DNA of 64,000 nt from JBGTFE01 sp049799955 (GCA_049799955.1 JBARIW010000041.1:1-64000), one strand, 5' to 3'. Shown: positions 25,266 through 34,062, counted from the first letter of the stretch. The notes: generated from the letters alone by a model not told the origin. A program made the numbers and translations.

Positions 25266-26072
25266 ATGAAACCTATTTCAAAGACAGCCTTTTATTGCTG
25301 CGGCGTGCGGATGCAGGATGCGGCGAGCGATAATCCCGTTTGCGGCGACGTTTACGCGAAGGATTTTATGAACGAGGACGGGCTGCGGGTCTTTGAAGAT
25401 TTTAAGGACGAAGCAAACCCAAACGCTTCAAACGTCGCGCGGGCGCGTATTATTGACGACTTTCTGCGCGGCGAGCTGCTTGCCAATCCTGATTTGACGA
25501 TTGTGCTGATAGGCGCGGGATTTGACAGTCGCGCGTTCCGGCTCAAAGGCGGCGCGTGGCTGGAATTTGACGAGCCGCAAATCATCGATTATAAAAACGA
25601 GCGATTGCCCGCCGCCGGCTGCCCGAACGAGCTGCGGCGCATCCCGATAGATTTTTCGACCGAATCGCTCGAAGAAAAACTCTCACCTTTTTCAAACCGC
25701 CGCTCCGTAGTTTTCGTCGTCGAAGGCGTCTTCGCTTATCTCGACGAAAGTGAAATCATGCAGATGACGCAAACGCTGCGCCGCCTTTTTCCGCGACACA
25801 AGCTGATTGGCGACCTGACGAGCAAAGACTTTATCGAAAAATATCGCGGGGCGGTTCACGACAAGATTACGAGTATGGGCGCGGAATTTAAATTTGCCGC
25901 CGACCAGCCCGAAAAGATATTCCTTGAAAACGGCTATCATCTCGCCGAAAAAATCTCTATCATCGAGCGCGCGATAGATTACGGCTCGATAAAAATGCCG
26001 AAGATTCTCTTAAAGACGATGTTTCGCACGCTGGCTGAGGGCTACGCGATTTATGTGTTCGGGACACATTAA
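25266..26072 (+). CDS. Class I methyltransferase, leucine carboxyl methyltransferase (PPM1-like) family
   Basis: About 268 residues from ATG 25266; an in-frame GTG at 25233 is possible but has no better ribosome site. IVLIGAGFDSRAFRL is the SAM-binding motif I, WLEFDEPQIIDYKN follows as motif II, and VVFVVEGVFAYLDE is the family's post-motif. These proteins methylate carboxyl groups of proteins or small molecules using SAM. The substrate is unknown and the neighbours do not suggest one. Confidence 0.85.
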   Translation: MKPISKTAFYCCGVRMQDAASDNPVCGDVYAKDFMNEDGLRVFEDFKDEANPNASNVARARIIDDFLRGELLANPDLTIVLIGAGFDSRAFRLKGGAWLEFDEPQIIDYKNERLPAAGCPNELRRIPIDFSTESLEEKLSPFSNRRSVVFVVEGVFAYLDESEIMQMTQTLRRLFPRHKLIGDLTSKDFIEKYRGAVHDKITSMGAEFKFAADQPEKIFLENGYHLAEKISIIERAIDYGSIKMPKILLKTMFRTLAEGYAIYVFGTH

Positions 26073-26092
26073 AAAATGATTTGAGAAACAAT

Positions 26093-26251
26093 ATGAAAAA
26101 AGCTCGGTTTTTATTAATTTGCTGCCTGTTGTTCGGCGGCTCAATGTCGGTCGAAGCGCAAAAAGGCGATACGGAGAAACCTCAGAAACAGAGTAAATCG
26201 GCGGCGAAGGCGGAGAGCGAGATTAGAGAGTTTTATAAGGAACGGGACTGA
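26093..26251 (+). CDS. Short secreted peptide or truncated gene (52 codons)
   Basis: ATG at 26093, stop TGA at 26249-26251. It starts with a clear signal peptide (KKARFLLICCLLFGGSMSVEAQ is cleaved after EAQ; shown in part RFLLICCLLFGGSMSVEA), followed by a Lys/Glu-rich stretch ending AESEIREFYKERD. The last part looks like the beginning of an NTF2/SnoaL domain. A shift of one base at the stop would extend it as TDANRTRDAFDAAHALDF, so this may be a frameshifted longer gene. Confidence 0.5.
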   Translation: MKKARFLLICCLLFGGSMSVEAQKGDTEKPQKQSKSAAKAESEIREFYKERD

Positions 26252-26306
26252 TGCTAACCGAACGCGCGACGCCTTCGACGCCGCGCACGCCCTAGATTTT
26301 TCTTTA

Positions 26307-26813
26307 ATGAACTATAAAGCTGTAAAAAAAATAATTTGGCTGGCTGGCTTTGCGCTGCTCGTTTTGTGGTTCGGATGCGCTCGAACCGGGCAGAATCAAG
26401 CTGTTAACGACTCTCAGAATCAGCCCGCGGCGAATGTCTCGCCGAATCAGGCGGTTAAAAAAGACGCGCCGGTCGAAAAATTCGAGCGCGACGCCAAACT
26501 TCAGGCTGAGTCGGACGCTCTGCTTCCCTTGTTCGACAATATGCCGCCGGTTCCCGTCTATGTCAATGACGAGCAGATTATAAAAAAAGGCACGAACACC
26601 GAAAAAGGCATCGCTTACACGGACTGCAAAGACCACCGTGTTCCGACCATTTTTGTTAAGAAAAGCTTTTATACCAAAACCAACCGCAAACAGATTGTCA
26701 ATATGCTGAAACATGAACTGACTCACGCGTGGCTGTGCCGTCAGGAAATAATGTGGGGACACGACGAGCGTTTTTATAAAAAATTCAGACAGGTCGGCGG
26801 GTTTGGAAATTAG
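26307..26813 (+). CDS. Lipoprotein with SprT-like HExxH metallopeptidase motif
   Basis: 168 residues. An N-terminal helix ends in the lipobox LWFGC (Cys24), so the product should be lipid-anchored outside the cytoplasm. After a low-complexity linker comes a domain with KQIVNMLKHELTHAWLCRQ and GHDERFYKKFRQVGG: HELTH gives two zinc-ligand His and the Glu base, and GHDERF could give the third His, as in SprT-like zinc proteins. SprT proteins are normally cytoplasmic or nuclear, so an exported one is notable. Substrate unknown. Confidence 0.7.
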   Translation: MNYKAVKKIIWLAGFALLVLWFGCARTGQNQAVNDSQNQPAANVSPNQAVKKDAPVEKFERDAKLQAESDALLPLFDNMPPVPVYVNDEQIIKKGTNTEKGIAYTDCKDHRVPTIFVKKSFYTKTNRKQIVNMLKHELTHAWLCRQEIMWGHDERFYKKFRQVGGFGN

Positions 26814-26910
26814 GCGGAATTTTCTTGATTGGCGCTACTCTTTCGGTTATTATTCATTGTAAATTAACCTTCCCGGCTTATTTCTTTCAATATTGATTTG
26901 ATAAAACATT

Positions 26911-27309
26911 ATGGATGACGAATCGAAAATTAACGGCGCGGGCGGAACACCGGGCGGCATCGTCGAGTTTTTTATCGGCTTGGGAATGACCATCGCGGGC
27001 GGTTATCTTTTAACCAATCAAGTTACCGTAACCAGCGGTTTCTGGACAATCTGGGGACACAGCGCCTTCGGTTTAACGCTTGTGCCGCTTATCTTCGGCA
27101 TCGGCATTTTATTTTTTAACGGCAAATCAATCGCCGGCTGGCTGCTGCTTTTTACCGGCGTCGTCATCATCTTCGCGGGCATCATCACCAACCTGCAAAT
27201 CTATTTTCAGCCGACCAGTCTTTTCAACACGATAATAATGCTCGTCCTGCTCGCCGGCGGCATCGGCTTGGTCGCCCGCTCGCTCGTCGCACGCGATAAA
27301 ACCGATTAA
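26911..27309 (+). CDS. Four-helix integral membrane protein, function unknown
   Basis: 132 residues with four hydrophobic helices (starting near IVEFFIGLGMTIAGGYLL, LVPLIFGIGILFFN, AGWLLLFTGVVIIFAGII and IIMLVLLAGGIGLVA). The ends are polar and short. No catalytic motif. The first 15 residues are Gly-rich. It may be a small membrane scaffold; no function is claimed. Confidence 0.65.
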   Translation: MDDESKINGAGGTPGGIVEFFIGLGMTIAGGYLLTNQVTVTSGFWTIWGHSAFGLTLVPLIFGIGILFFNGKSIAGWLLLFTGVVIIFAGIITNLQIYFQPTSLFNTIIMLVLLAGGIGLVARSLVARDKTD

Positions 27310-27453
27310 AACTGTGTGAAACAGAAAATCTCTGCAAAAATGTGATTCTTCGCAACAGTCAGAATGATTATTTTTCAATCAATCTGGCTGGAGCTTTGAT
27401 TATCCTTTTTTCGTCCAATCGTCTAAATCCCTTTATTTTAGGCATTTCAAATA

Positions 27454-27468
27454 CGGCACGCCGTTTGT
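27454..27468 (+). promoter_or_regulatory. Weak sigma-54-like site before the GNAT gene
   Basis: CGGCAC, 5 bases, TTGT, with the same GCACGCCG middle as the site at 23849. Two deviations from consensus. It lies 106 bases before the ATG at 27574 in an intergenic region of 264 bases otherwise without recognisable content. Confidence 0.25.
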
Positions 27469-27573
27469 CTTAAGACTGGAGGGCGATTCTTTCGCTTTTA
27501 TGTCTTAACCGGGGTTTTTTATTTTTTACGAACGAATCAGGGCAGAATTTGAGCTGACAAATAAAACCAACAG

Positions 27574-28188
27574 ATGATGAAATCAATTAATAACATCGCC
27601 GCTGCCGCCTTATCTCCCTGTATCACATTGGAGATGCCCGAAAGTTCATCTGCCGACGCCGAAGATGCCGCGCCCGGAAAACACGAGATTCGAACGCCGA
27701 GGCTTTATCTGCGCGCGATAAATGATTCGGACAAGTCCGATTTTATAGAGATTTTTTCGTGCGGCGCGGTGATGCGGTTTGTCGGTTTGGAAGCGGGATG
27801 CATTCCATCCTATGAAGAAATTGACCGAATGCACAAACTGGCGGTTCAGGCGTGGGAAACGCGAGGCTACGGCAGATGGTCGATGTTTGATTTGGAGAGC
27901 GGAGAATATATCGGATTCTGCGGTTTTCGATGTGAAGAAGGCATACCGGATTTGATTTGCGCCATGCACGAAAAATTCTGGGGACAGGAACTGGCGTGCG
28001 AGGCGGCGAAGGCGTGTGTAAAATACGGTTTCGAAAAGCTCGGCTTTACGGAAGTAAAAGCCTATACCAGACCGGAACACAACCGCGCCCGGAGAGTCGT
28101 CGAAAAACTCGGCTCAAAGTTTCTCGGCTGTGTCGATTTTCACGGAGTCGAAGGAGCCGCCTATCATATTACAAAACTTCCCGATTAA
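27574..28188 (+). CDS. RimJ/RimL-type GNAT acetyltransferase
   Basis: 204 residues. After a 35-residue leader the domain begins IRTPRLYLRAINDSDKSDF, the usual opening of the RimJ/RimL branch; GQELACEAAKACVKYGFEKL is at the acetyl-CoA site and TRPEHNRARRVVEKLG is the family's closing motif with the conserved Asn. Members acetylate N-termini of ribosomal proteins or amino groups of drugs; the substrate here is unknown. The leader may mean that the true start is further in, though no better ATG has a ribosome site. Confidence 0.85.
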   Translation: MMKSINNIAAAALSPCITLEMPESSSADAEDAAPGKHEIRTPRLYLRAINDSDKSDFIEIFSCGAVMRFVGLEAGCIPSYEEIDRMHKLAVQAWETRGYGRWSMFDLESGEYIGFCGFRCEEGIPDLICAMHEKFWGQELACEAAKACVKYGFEKLGFTEVKAYTRPEHNRARRVVEKLGSKFLGCVDFHGVEGAAYHITKLPD

Positions 28189-28191
28189 ATA

Positions 28192-28270
28192 AATGATGAA
28201 GTAGGAACGATGAATGATGAAGTAAAGACAAATTCTTCCGTTCATCATTCATCGTTCATACTTCATCATT
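28192..28270. repeat. Inverted repeat related to the 18141 and 24561 elements
   Basis: Left arm 28192-28221 and right arm 28240-28270 are near complements, built of ATGATGAAGTA and GAACGATGAATGATGAA blocks. The loop side carries AAAGACAAATTCTTC, the inverse of the core in the other two copies. It fills the whole gap (28189-28276) between two convergent stop codons. Confidence 0.9.
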
Positions 28271-28276
28271 CTGTAC

Positions 28277-28774
28277 TTACGCGCCGGACAGAATATCTTT
28301 GAGCGTGTTGTTTGTGGACGGGTAAAGAATGTTGCTGATTTTCCAAATTTTGCGGCTGTCCTGTTCGAGACGGAACAAAACGGTTTCCGCTTTGCCCATG
28401 TTTTTGAACGTAACCGCAACGTCAGCGACTTTCAGATTGCCTTCGCCGTATTCGGGTTTTCCGATTTTGAAATTGGTAATTTTTTCGTCCTGCGCGTTAT
28501 AAAGCGGGTCGAAATCCAACGCTCCAAGCCCGTCGGCGGTCGGCGCTTCTCTCCAAATCAAATCGCCGAAATCCTTTGTAAAATATTTATCGACCAGCGC
28601 GCGGCTTTTTCTCTGAAAAAACGGACTCGAACTGTTCTTCGCCTTGTATAAATTCCTGACAACCGCGTCGGGCGCTATCGTTGTCTTTGCTTTTGCCTTT
28701 GTTTTTGACTGTGCAAATCCGACGGAACAGATTGTCAGAATAAGCGCGGTCAATAATAAAATTTTAGTTTTCAT
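28277..28774 (-). CDS. Secreted DUF3828-like protein
   Basis: 165 residues with a signal peptide (ILLLTALILTICSVGFAQ). The mature part, DAVVRNLYKAKNSSSPFFQ, VDKYFTKDFGDLIWRE and LEQDSRKIWKISNILYP, has the layout of DUF3828/NTF2-like periplasmic proteins. It follows the lipoprotein gene at 28813-29304 by 38 bases on the same strand and is probably cotranscribed. Function unknown. Confidence 0.7.
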   Translation of the reverse strand: MKTKILLLTALILTICSVGFAQSKTKAKAKTTIAPDAVVRNLYKAKNSSSPFFQRKSRALVDKYFTKDFGDLIWREAPTADGLGALDFDPLYNAQDEKITNFKIGKPEYGEGNLKVADVAVTFKNMGKAETVLFRLEQDSRKIWKISNILYPSTNNTLKDILSGA

Positions 28775-28812
28775 AAGTTTTGTCTTTATTTGCTTTTGTC
28801 TTTGATGCGAAT

Positions 28813-29304
28813 TTACTTTTTGGCGGCGGCAAGTTTTTTAACCGACAAAACATTGACAAATCTGGCGCTGGCGGAGAGGTTGGCTTCGAGTCCCGGAACG
28901 GTGCATTTGCCCTCGGCGACTTCTCCGGTAACTTCGCACTGGTCGCCGTCTTTGCATTCGGCAAAAATTTTACGACCGGCATCCGAATCGTTCGGAAAAC
29001 AATACGCCGCGTAATCGCCCGATTCCTTGCCGACATACAAAATCAGCGATTCGGTTTTTCCCGTCTGAAGCTGACCATCGATTTTTTCCGCGTCCGATTT
29101 GTCCGTCGGAGTGTTATTGACGGTCGGCGTCTTCACGGTGTTTGAAACAGGCGCGGCATTGTTTACCATCGCCTTATTAGAAGTAACAACCGCCGTATTT
29201 GCTTTGTTTGCCGCGTTATTGCTTACGGTAGTCGGGCAGGCGGAAAATATAAACGCGAGCGTCGCAGCGCTCAATGTTGACAGTAAAATTTTTGTTATTT
29301 TCAT
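28813..29304 (-). CDS. Lipoprotein of unknown function
   Basis: 163 residues from the ATG at 29304, which has GAGG in front and begins the signal sequence; a frame to 29367 is longer but starts without signal features. The lipobox is FIFSAC. A Thr/Asn/Ala-rich linker (residues 25-70) leads to a small domain with four Cys (YCFP, ECKDGDQCEV, GKCTVPG) that may form disulfides, and an OB-like pattern QCEVTGEVAEGKC. No family recognised. Confidence 0.65.
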   Translation of the reverse strand: MKITKILLSTLSAATLAFIFSACPTTVSNNAANKANTAVVTSNKAMVNNAAPVSNTVKTPTVNNTPTDKSDAEKIDGQLQTGKTESLILYVGKESGDYAAYCFPNDSDAGRKIFAECKDGDQCEVTGEVAEGKCTVPGLEANLSASARFVNVLSVKKLAAAKK

Positions 29305-29396
29305 AATTTCCTCTTTTTTATAAATATATTTCCGTCGAAGAATCACGATTTTCAGGGAAAAAATCAAATGGCAAAATTGAAATTAATCAGTTCTGC

Positions 29397-29431
29397 CATT
29401 CGTAATTCGTAATTCGTAATTCGTAATTTAC
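29397..29431. repeat. 7-base direct repeat TTCGTAA x4 at the end of oppF
   Basis: Four TTCGTAA units. The last one overlaps the oppF stop codon (29428-29430). Unlike the others it has no long inverted arm, only a short ATGGCA/TGCCAT pair at 29368-29399. Confidence 0.8.
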
Positions 29432-30486
29432 ATTCTCACCGGTGTTCCTTCGCCGACGACGCCCAAGCCTTTCGCTTCGTTTTCGGCGATGTGCGGGTGT
29501 TCGGGCGAGATGCGGATGCAGGCGGCTTGATGGCGCGGTTTTATCTCGACCAGCGCGGGAACGATTTGACTGCATTCGGCGATGGCGTACGGGCAGCGCG
29601 TGTGAAAACGGCAACCTTTCGGCGGGTTTATCGGCGACGGAACATCGCCTGTCAGGATAATTCTTTCGCGTTTGGCTTCGATTTCAGGGTCGGGAACGGG
29701 AACGGCGGAAATCAGCGCAATCGTGTAAGGCATCAGCGAATCGGCGTAAATTTCCTTGCCGTCCGCCAATTCGACGATTGTGCCGAGATACATTACCGCG
29801 ACTCTGTCGGAAAGATGCCGAACGGCGCGAAGGTCGTGCGAGATGAAAAGATACGTCAGCTCTTTTTCAGCCTGAAGCTTTTCCATCAAATTCATAATCT
29901 GCGCCTGAATGGAAACGTCGAGCGCCGAAATCGGCTCGTCGGCGACGATAAATTCGGGGTCAACCGCGAGCGCGCGGGCAATGCCGATTCTCTGTCTTTG
30001 CCCGCCGGAAAATTCGTGCGGGTAGCGTTTTGTAAAACGACGCGATAAGCCGACGGTTTCCATCAAATCCTGAACGCGCGCGTCAACCGAGCCGCCTTTT
30101 GCCAGTCCGAACGTGCGAAGCGGCTCGCCGATAATGTCGCCGACCGTCATACGCGGATTGAGGCTCGCATAAGGGTCTTGAAAAATCATCTGTAAATGAC
30201 GACGCTGATTGCGCATCGCGCTCTGCGGCAAGCCCGCAAGATTTTTTCCCTTGTAAAGAACCGCGCCGCCGGTCGGCTCGGTCAGGCGCAAAATAGCTTT
30301 GCCGAGCGTCGATTTGCCGCAGCCCGATTCGCCTACCAAGCCTAAAGTTTCGCCTTTTTTGATGTCGAGCGATACGCCGTCAACCGCTTTGACGTATCTT
30401 GCTTCGCTGAAAAGACCGCCGCCGAGCTTGAAATAAACTTTTAAGTTTTGCAGAGAAAGTAAAATTTCCCCGTTGGTTTCCGTCAT
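29428..30486 (-). CDS. oppF: Oligopeptide ABC transporter ATP-binding protein OppF
   Basis: 352 residues. Walker A GLVGESGCGKSTLGK, Q-loop MIFQDPYASLNPRM, signature SGGQRQRIGIARAL, Walker B FIVADEPISALD, switch His in FISHDLRAV. The C-terminal extension with GCRFHTRCPYAIAEC is the Cys-rich oligopeptide-transporter tail that can hold an Fe-S cluster in relatives. It powers peptide uptake together with OppD. Its start overlaps the oppD stop by one base. Last gene of the leftward opp operon. Confidence 0.93.
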   Translation of the reverse strand: MTETNGEILLSLQNLKVYFKLGGGLFSEARYVKAVDGVSLDIKKGETLGLVGESGCGKSTLGKAILRLTEPTGGAVLYKGKNLAGLPQSAMRNQRRHLQMIFQDPYASLNPRMTVGDIIGEPLRTFGLAKGGSVDARVQDLMETVGLSRRFTKRYPHEFSGGQRQRIGIARALAVDPEFIVADEPISALDVSIQAQIMNLMEKLQAEKELTYLFISHDLRAVRHLSDRVAVMYLGTIVELADGKEIYADSLMPYTIALISAVPVPDPEIEAKRERIILTGDVPSPINPPKGCRFHTRCPYAIAECSQIVPALVEIKPRHQAACIRISPEHPHIAENEAKGLGVVGEGTPVRM

Positions 30487-31508
30487 TATATTTGTTGTGT
30501 CTCCTGTAAAGATTCGGCGTAAACTTCCGTCGCAAAATGGCAGAGCGATTGATGATTCGCGTTGACCTCGACAAACGGCGGAAACTGCTCGCGGCAGATG
30601 TCCTCGGCTCGCTCGCAGCGCGGCGCGAACGGGCAGCCGGGCGGAAGATGCGCGACATCGGGCGGAAGTCCCGGAATCTGGTAAAGCGGCGCGCCCGCTT
30701 CGTGCGCCGGGTCGGGAACCGATTTTAAAAGACCTTTCGTATATGGATTGGCGGACGTTGCAAACAATTCACGCGTCGGCGCTTGCTCGAAAACCTTTCC
30801 GGCATACATCACGATAATTTTTTCGGTCATTCCCGCGACGACGCCCAAATCGTGCGTAATCAGGATAACGCTCGTTCCCATACGAGATTTCAAATCCTTG
30901 ATAAGTTCGAGAATCTGCGCCTGAATCGTAACGTCGAGCGCGGTCGTCGGTTCATCTGCAATCAGCAGCTCCGGGTCGCAGGAAATCGCCATCGCAATCA
31001 TCACGCGCTGGCGCATTCCGCCGGAAAACTCGTGCGGGTAGCCGTCAATGCGGTTTTCGGCGTCGGGAATCCCGACCGTTTTCAGCATTTTTATCGCGTG
31101 CTGCCGCGCCTGCGCCTTGTTATGCCCGAGATGAAGCTGCGTAACTTCCATGAGCTGCGTGGAGATTTTCAGGAAAGGATTGAGCGAAGTCATCGGGTCT
31201 TGAAAAATCATCGCGATGCGCTTGCCGCGAATCTTCCGCACGTCGTCAATCGAAAGCTTTCGAACGTCGATGCCGCTGAAAATTATGTCGCCGTCAACGA
31301 TTTTTCCCGGCGGTTCCGGAATCAAACGCATAATCGAGAGATTCGTTACCGATTTTCCGCTTCCCGATTCGCCGACGATTCCCAGAGTTTCGCCTTTTTT
31401 CAGCTCAAACGTGATGCCGTCAACCGCTTTGACAACGCCGTCCTCGGTCTGAAAATACGTCTTCAGGTTATTGACCAAAAGAATTGTTCCGTTTTGATTT
31501 TCCATCAA
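30486..31508 (-). CDS. oppD: Oligopeptide ABC transporter ATP-binding protein OppD
   Basis: 340 residues (a second ATG is one codon in). Walker A GIVGESGSGKSVTNL, Q-loop MIFQDPMTSLNPF, signature SGGMRQRVMIAMA, Walker B LLIADEPTTALDVT and switch LITHDLGVV are all complete. The oligopeptide-specific tail has GCPFAPRCERAEDIC. It forms the heterodimeric motor with OppF. Gap to oppC is 14 bases. Confidence 0.93.
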   Translation of the reverse strand: MMENQNGTILLVNNLKTYFQTEDGVVKAVDGITFELKKGETLGIVGESGSGKSVTNLSIMRLIPEPPGKIVDGDIIFSGIDVRKLSIDDVRKIRGKRIAMIFQDPMTSLNPFLKISTQLMEVTQLHLGHNKAQARQHAIKMLKTVGIPDAENRIDGYPHEFSGGMRQRVMIAMAISCDPELLIADEPTTALDVTIQAQILELIKDLKSRMGTSVILITHDLGVVAGMTEKIIVMYAGKVFEQAPTRELFATSANPYTKGLLKSVPDPAHEAGAPLYQIPGLPPDVAHLPPGCPFAPRCERAEDICREQFPPFVEVNANHQSLCHFATEVYAESLQETQQI

Positions 31509-31522
31509 TTTTTGTCTCTAAA

Positions 31523-32479
31523 TTAGAATTTTCTGGTTTGCGGGTCGAGCGCGTCGCGCACACCGTCGCCTAAAAAGTTTAGTGAAAATAAGGTCAAAGC
31601 CATCGTTACGCCCGGAAAGATTAACTGCCACGGGTAAATGGCGATGTTTTTGATGCCGTCGGACGCAAGACTTCCCCACGAAGCGTAAGGCGCTTGAACG
31701 CCCAAGCCGAGAAACGAAAGAAAAGCTTCCGTGAGCATTACGGAAGGAACGGTCAGCGTCGCGTAAACGATAACGGGACCGAGCGCGTTCGGGACGAGAT
31801 GGCGAAAGATAATCGCCGGTGTCGAAACGCCGGTCGCGCGCGCCGCCATCACGAATTCCTGATTTTTGAGCGAAAGAATCTGCCCGCGCACGACTCGCGC
31901 CATCGTCAGCCACGAAACCAGACCGAGCGCGAAAAACAAAAGAAATATCTGGCTCAAGCCCGAATTGCCCGCGCCGCCGAATGTTTCCGCCATAGATTTA
32001 ATCCATGCGGGCGTATTCGGTCCGCCGAAAACCGACAGCAGAACGATGACGATTAAGATATACGGAATCGCGTAGATAATATCGACGATACGCATCATCA
32101 GATTGTCGATTTTGCCGCCCAAATATCCGGCAATCGCGCCATAGGAAACGCCGACGATTAAAGACACGAACGTCGAGATAACCCCGACCATCAAAGAAAT
32201 TCGACCGCCCTGAAGCACGCGCGCGAACATATCGCGCCCGGCTTCGTCCGTTCCCATCGGATGCTGCATCGACGGCGGAAACGATTTAATCAAATTGCCG
32301 TCCGCCGGAATCGCGTCAGCCGTAAAGCCCGTCGTCCAAAAAATTATCGAAGGTCCGACGAGGACGGAAATTACCATCAACGCCAGCACAACCAAGCCGA
32401 AAACGGCTAGTTTATTTTTCAAAAGGCGCTTCCATGCGTCCTTCCAGAGCGATGTTCCTTTTACTATTTCTTGTTCCAT
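31523..32479 (-). CDS. oppC: Oligopeptide ABC transporter permease OppC
   Basis: 318 residues with six membrane helices and an N-terminal cytoplasmic segment (GTSLWKDAWKRLLKNKLAVFG). The coupling motif is MAARATGVSTPAIIFRHLVPN (shown within 20: AARATGVSTPAIIFRHLVPN), and the end DGVRDALDPQTRK is typical of OppC/DppC. Pairs with OppB to form the channel. The start is 5 bases after the Uma2 stop. Confidence 0.93.
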   Translation of the reverse strand: MEQEIVKGTSLWKDAWKRLLKNKLAVFGLVVLALMVISVLVGPSIIFWTTGFTADAIPADGNLIKSFPPSMQHPMGTDEAGRDMFARVLQGGRISLMVGVISTFVSLIVGVSYGAIAGYLGGKIDNLMMRIVDIIYAIPYILIVIVLLSVFGGPNTPAWIKSMAETFGGAGNSGLSQIFLLFFALGLVSWLTMARVVRGQILSLKNQEFVMAARATGVSTPAIIFRHLVPNALGPVIVYATLTVPSVMLTEAFLSFLGLGVQAPYASWGSLASDGIKNIAIYPWQLIFPGVTMALTLFSLNFLGDGVRDALDPQTRKF

Positions 32480-32484
32480 AAAAT

Positions 32485-33072
32485 TTACAAACCTAAAATA
32501 TCGTTAATCGGCATCGTTAAATTTTCAACTGCGGCGGCTTCGATTGTTTCGCCGGGCTCCAGAATTCGCGTAAGGCGATAGTTGCCGTTTTTCGGCGACG
32601 AAAAAACTTCAACTGTATTATCCCGCAAATTGACAAGCCAAAACTCAATTATTCCGGCTCCGGCATATAGATTTTTTTTAATTTCGCGGTCATATTCGAT
32701 TGTAGAATCGGAAACTTCAATCAAAAGTAAAACGTCTTCCGGCGTCGGATGACTTTCCGCATAAAAATCTTCACGCGGTTTGAGCAAAGCAATGTCAGGT
32801 TCGGGTTCGTTATAGTCATCGATATAAATTGGGTCTTGAACCGAAATTATTGCTAAATCTCTTGCCGAATCCCGCAACATTTTGCTCAACCTCTTAACCG
32901 TGCTTGCATGTTTGCTTCCGATACTCGTTTTATCTATCAAATATCCGTCGATAACTTCCCAGCCGCTTTCTTCAGGCAAAATTCCGGCTTCGGTCATTTT
33001 GCGAAAATCTTCGACGCGAAATCTTTTCGGGACGACCGGTAAAACTTTTTCTACTTCGACAACTGTTGTCAT
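32485..33072 (-). CDS. Uma2-family (DUF820) PD-(D/E)xK nuclease-fold protein
   Basis: 195 residues. RVEDFRKMTEAGILPEESGWE and VIDGYLIDK open the fold; EPEPDIALLKP and LLIEVSDSTIEYDREIKKNLY give the Asp, the Glu and the Lys of a PD-(D/E)xK site, so the active site looks complete. Uma2 proteins are common in many copies in cyanobacteria and other phyla; their function is unsettled. It sits between oppB and oppC with 5-base gaps on each side, so it is translated from the transporter mRNA. It looks like an insertion that kept the operon intact. Confidence 0.88.
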   Translation of the reverse strand: MTTVVEVEKVLPVVPKRFRVEDFRKMTEAGILPEESGWEVIDGYLIDKTSIGSKHASTVKRLSKMLRDSARDLAIISVQDPIYIDDYNEPEPDIALLKPREDFYAESHPTPEDVLLLIEVSDSTIEYDREIKKNLYAGAGIIEFWLVNLRDNTVEVFSSPKNGNYRLTRILEPGETIEAAAVENLTMPINDILGL

Positions 33073-33077
33073 AGCTT

Positions 33078-33995
33078 TTACTCGTAACGAATGCGCGGGT
33101 CTAAAAATCCGTAAGAAATATCCACAATCAAGTTGAAAATCATAATCAAAATCGAAAGAAAAGCGACGATGCCGAGCACAAGAGGCTCATCACGATTTTG
33201 AACCGCCTGTATAAAAATATTGCCCAAGCCGGGAATCGAAAAAACTCTTTCGACGACGACCGTTCCCGCCAGAAGCGCCGCGAGCGCCGGACCAGTGAAG
33301 GAAACGACCGGAATAATGCCGCCGCGCAAGCCGTGTTTGAGAAGAACGGTTTTCTCGTCCAAGCCTTTCGCGCGCGCCGTTCGAATATAGTCCGAGCGCA
33401 TTACTTCGAGCATTCCGGCGCGTGTCAGGCGCGCGATATATGCCGTGTAAATTGCCGCCAGCGTAATCACCGGCAAAACCAGACTCGCCAATCCGCCCCA
33501 GCGCGCAGGAGGAAAAATATATATGCCGAGCGCGAAACACAGCACCAGAATCGGTCCCAGGACGAAGTTCGGCACCGAAAGCCCGAGCATCGCCAGCGCC
33601 ATCGAAGCATAGTCAAAAGCCGAATTTTGCTTGAGCGCCGCGACGATTCCCGCCGTCAAGCCGACGCCTAAAGCTAAAAGATAAGCGAGAATCCCGATTG
33701 TCGCCGAATACGGTAGATGCCGCTTGATAATTTCGTTGACGGATTGTCCCTGATAACGAACGGAATCGCCGAAATCGAGCTTGACGATGTTCCAAATCAT
33801 AATCCCGTACTGCTGGTACCAAGGTTTATCCAAGCCGTATTTCTTTTTAATATTCGCTTCGACGGCAGGCGGCAGCTTCTTCTCGGTCGAATAAAAATTG
33901 CCCGGCGCGATGCGAATCAAGCCCCACGTCAGTGTAACGACCAGAAGCGCCATCGGGATGATGATTAATAATCTGCGTAATATGAAACTTAGCAT
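33078..33995 (-). CDS. oppB: Oligopeptide ABC transporter permease OppB
   Basis: 305 residues with six membrane helices. The start RRLLIIIPMALLVVTLTWGL, the coupling segment TARAKGLDEKTVLLKHGLRG and the end DISYGFLDPRIRYE are diagnostic of OppB/DppB. It forms the membrane channel with OppC. The gap to oppA is filled by a heptamer palindrome. Confidence 0.93.
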   Translation of the reverse strand: MLSFILRRLLIIIPMALLVVTLTWGLIRIAPGNFYSTEKKLPPAVEANIKKKYGLDKPWYQQYGIMIWNIVKLDFGDSVRYQGQSVNEIIKRHLPYSATIGILAYLLALGVGLTAGIVAALKQNSAFDYASMALAMLGLSVPNFVLGPILVLCFALGIYIFPPARWGGLASLVLPVITLAAIYTAYIARLTRAGMLEVMRSDYIRTARAKGLDEKTVLLKHGLRGGIIPVVSFTGPALAALLAGTVVVERVFSIPGLGNIFIQAVQNRDEPLVLGIVAFLSILIMIFNLIVDISYGFLDPRIRYE

Positions 33996-33996
33996 A

Positions 33997-34062
33997 GTGG
34001 TCAGTGGTCAGTAGTCAGCGGTCAGTTGCTGTCTTTTCCTGACAACTGACCGCTGACTACTA
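33997..34062. repeat. Inverted repeat of 7-base GGTCAGT units
   Basis: Units GGTCAGT, GGTCAGT, AGTCAGC, GGTCAGT, then the complement; TAGTCAGCGGTCAGT (34012-34026) pairs perfectly with 34045-34059, extended by TGTC/GACA near the loop. It occupies the oppA-oppB gap almost exactly (oppB start 33995, oppA stop 34067-34069). The mRNA hairpin could set the different levels of binding protein and permease. Confidence 0.9.

Noticed and set aside
33997..34062. Simple rho-independent terminator between oppA and oppB
   Set aside because: The stem is long and lacks a T-run, and ending transcription here would cut off the permease genes. A processing or stability hairpin is more likely.
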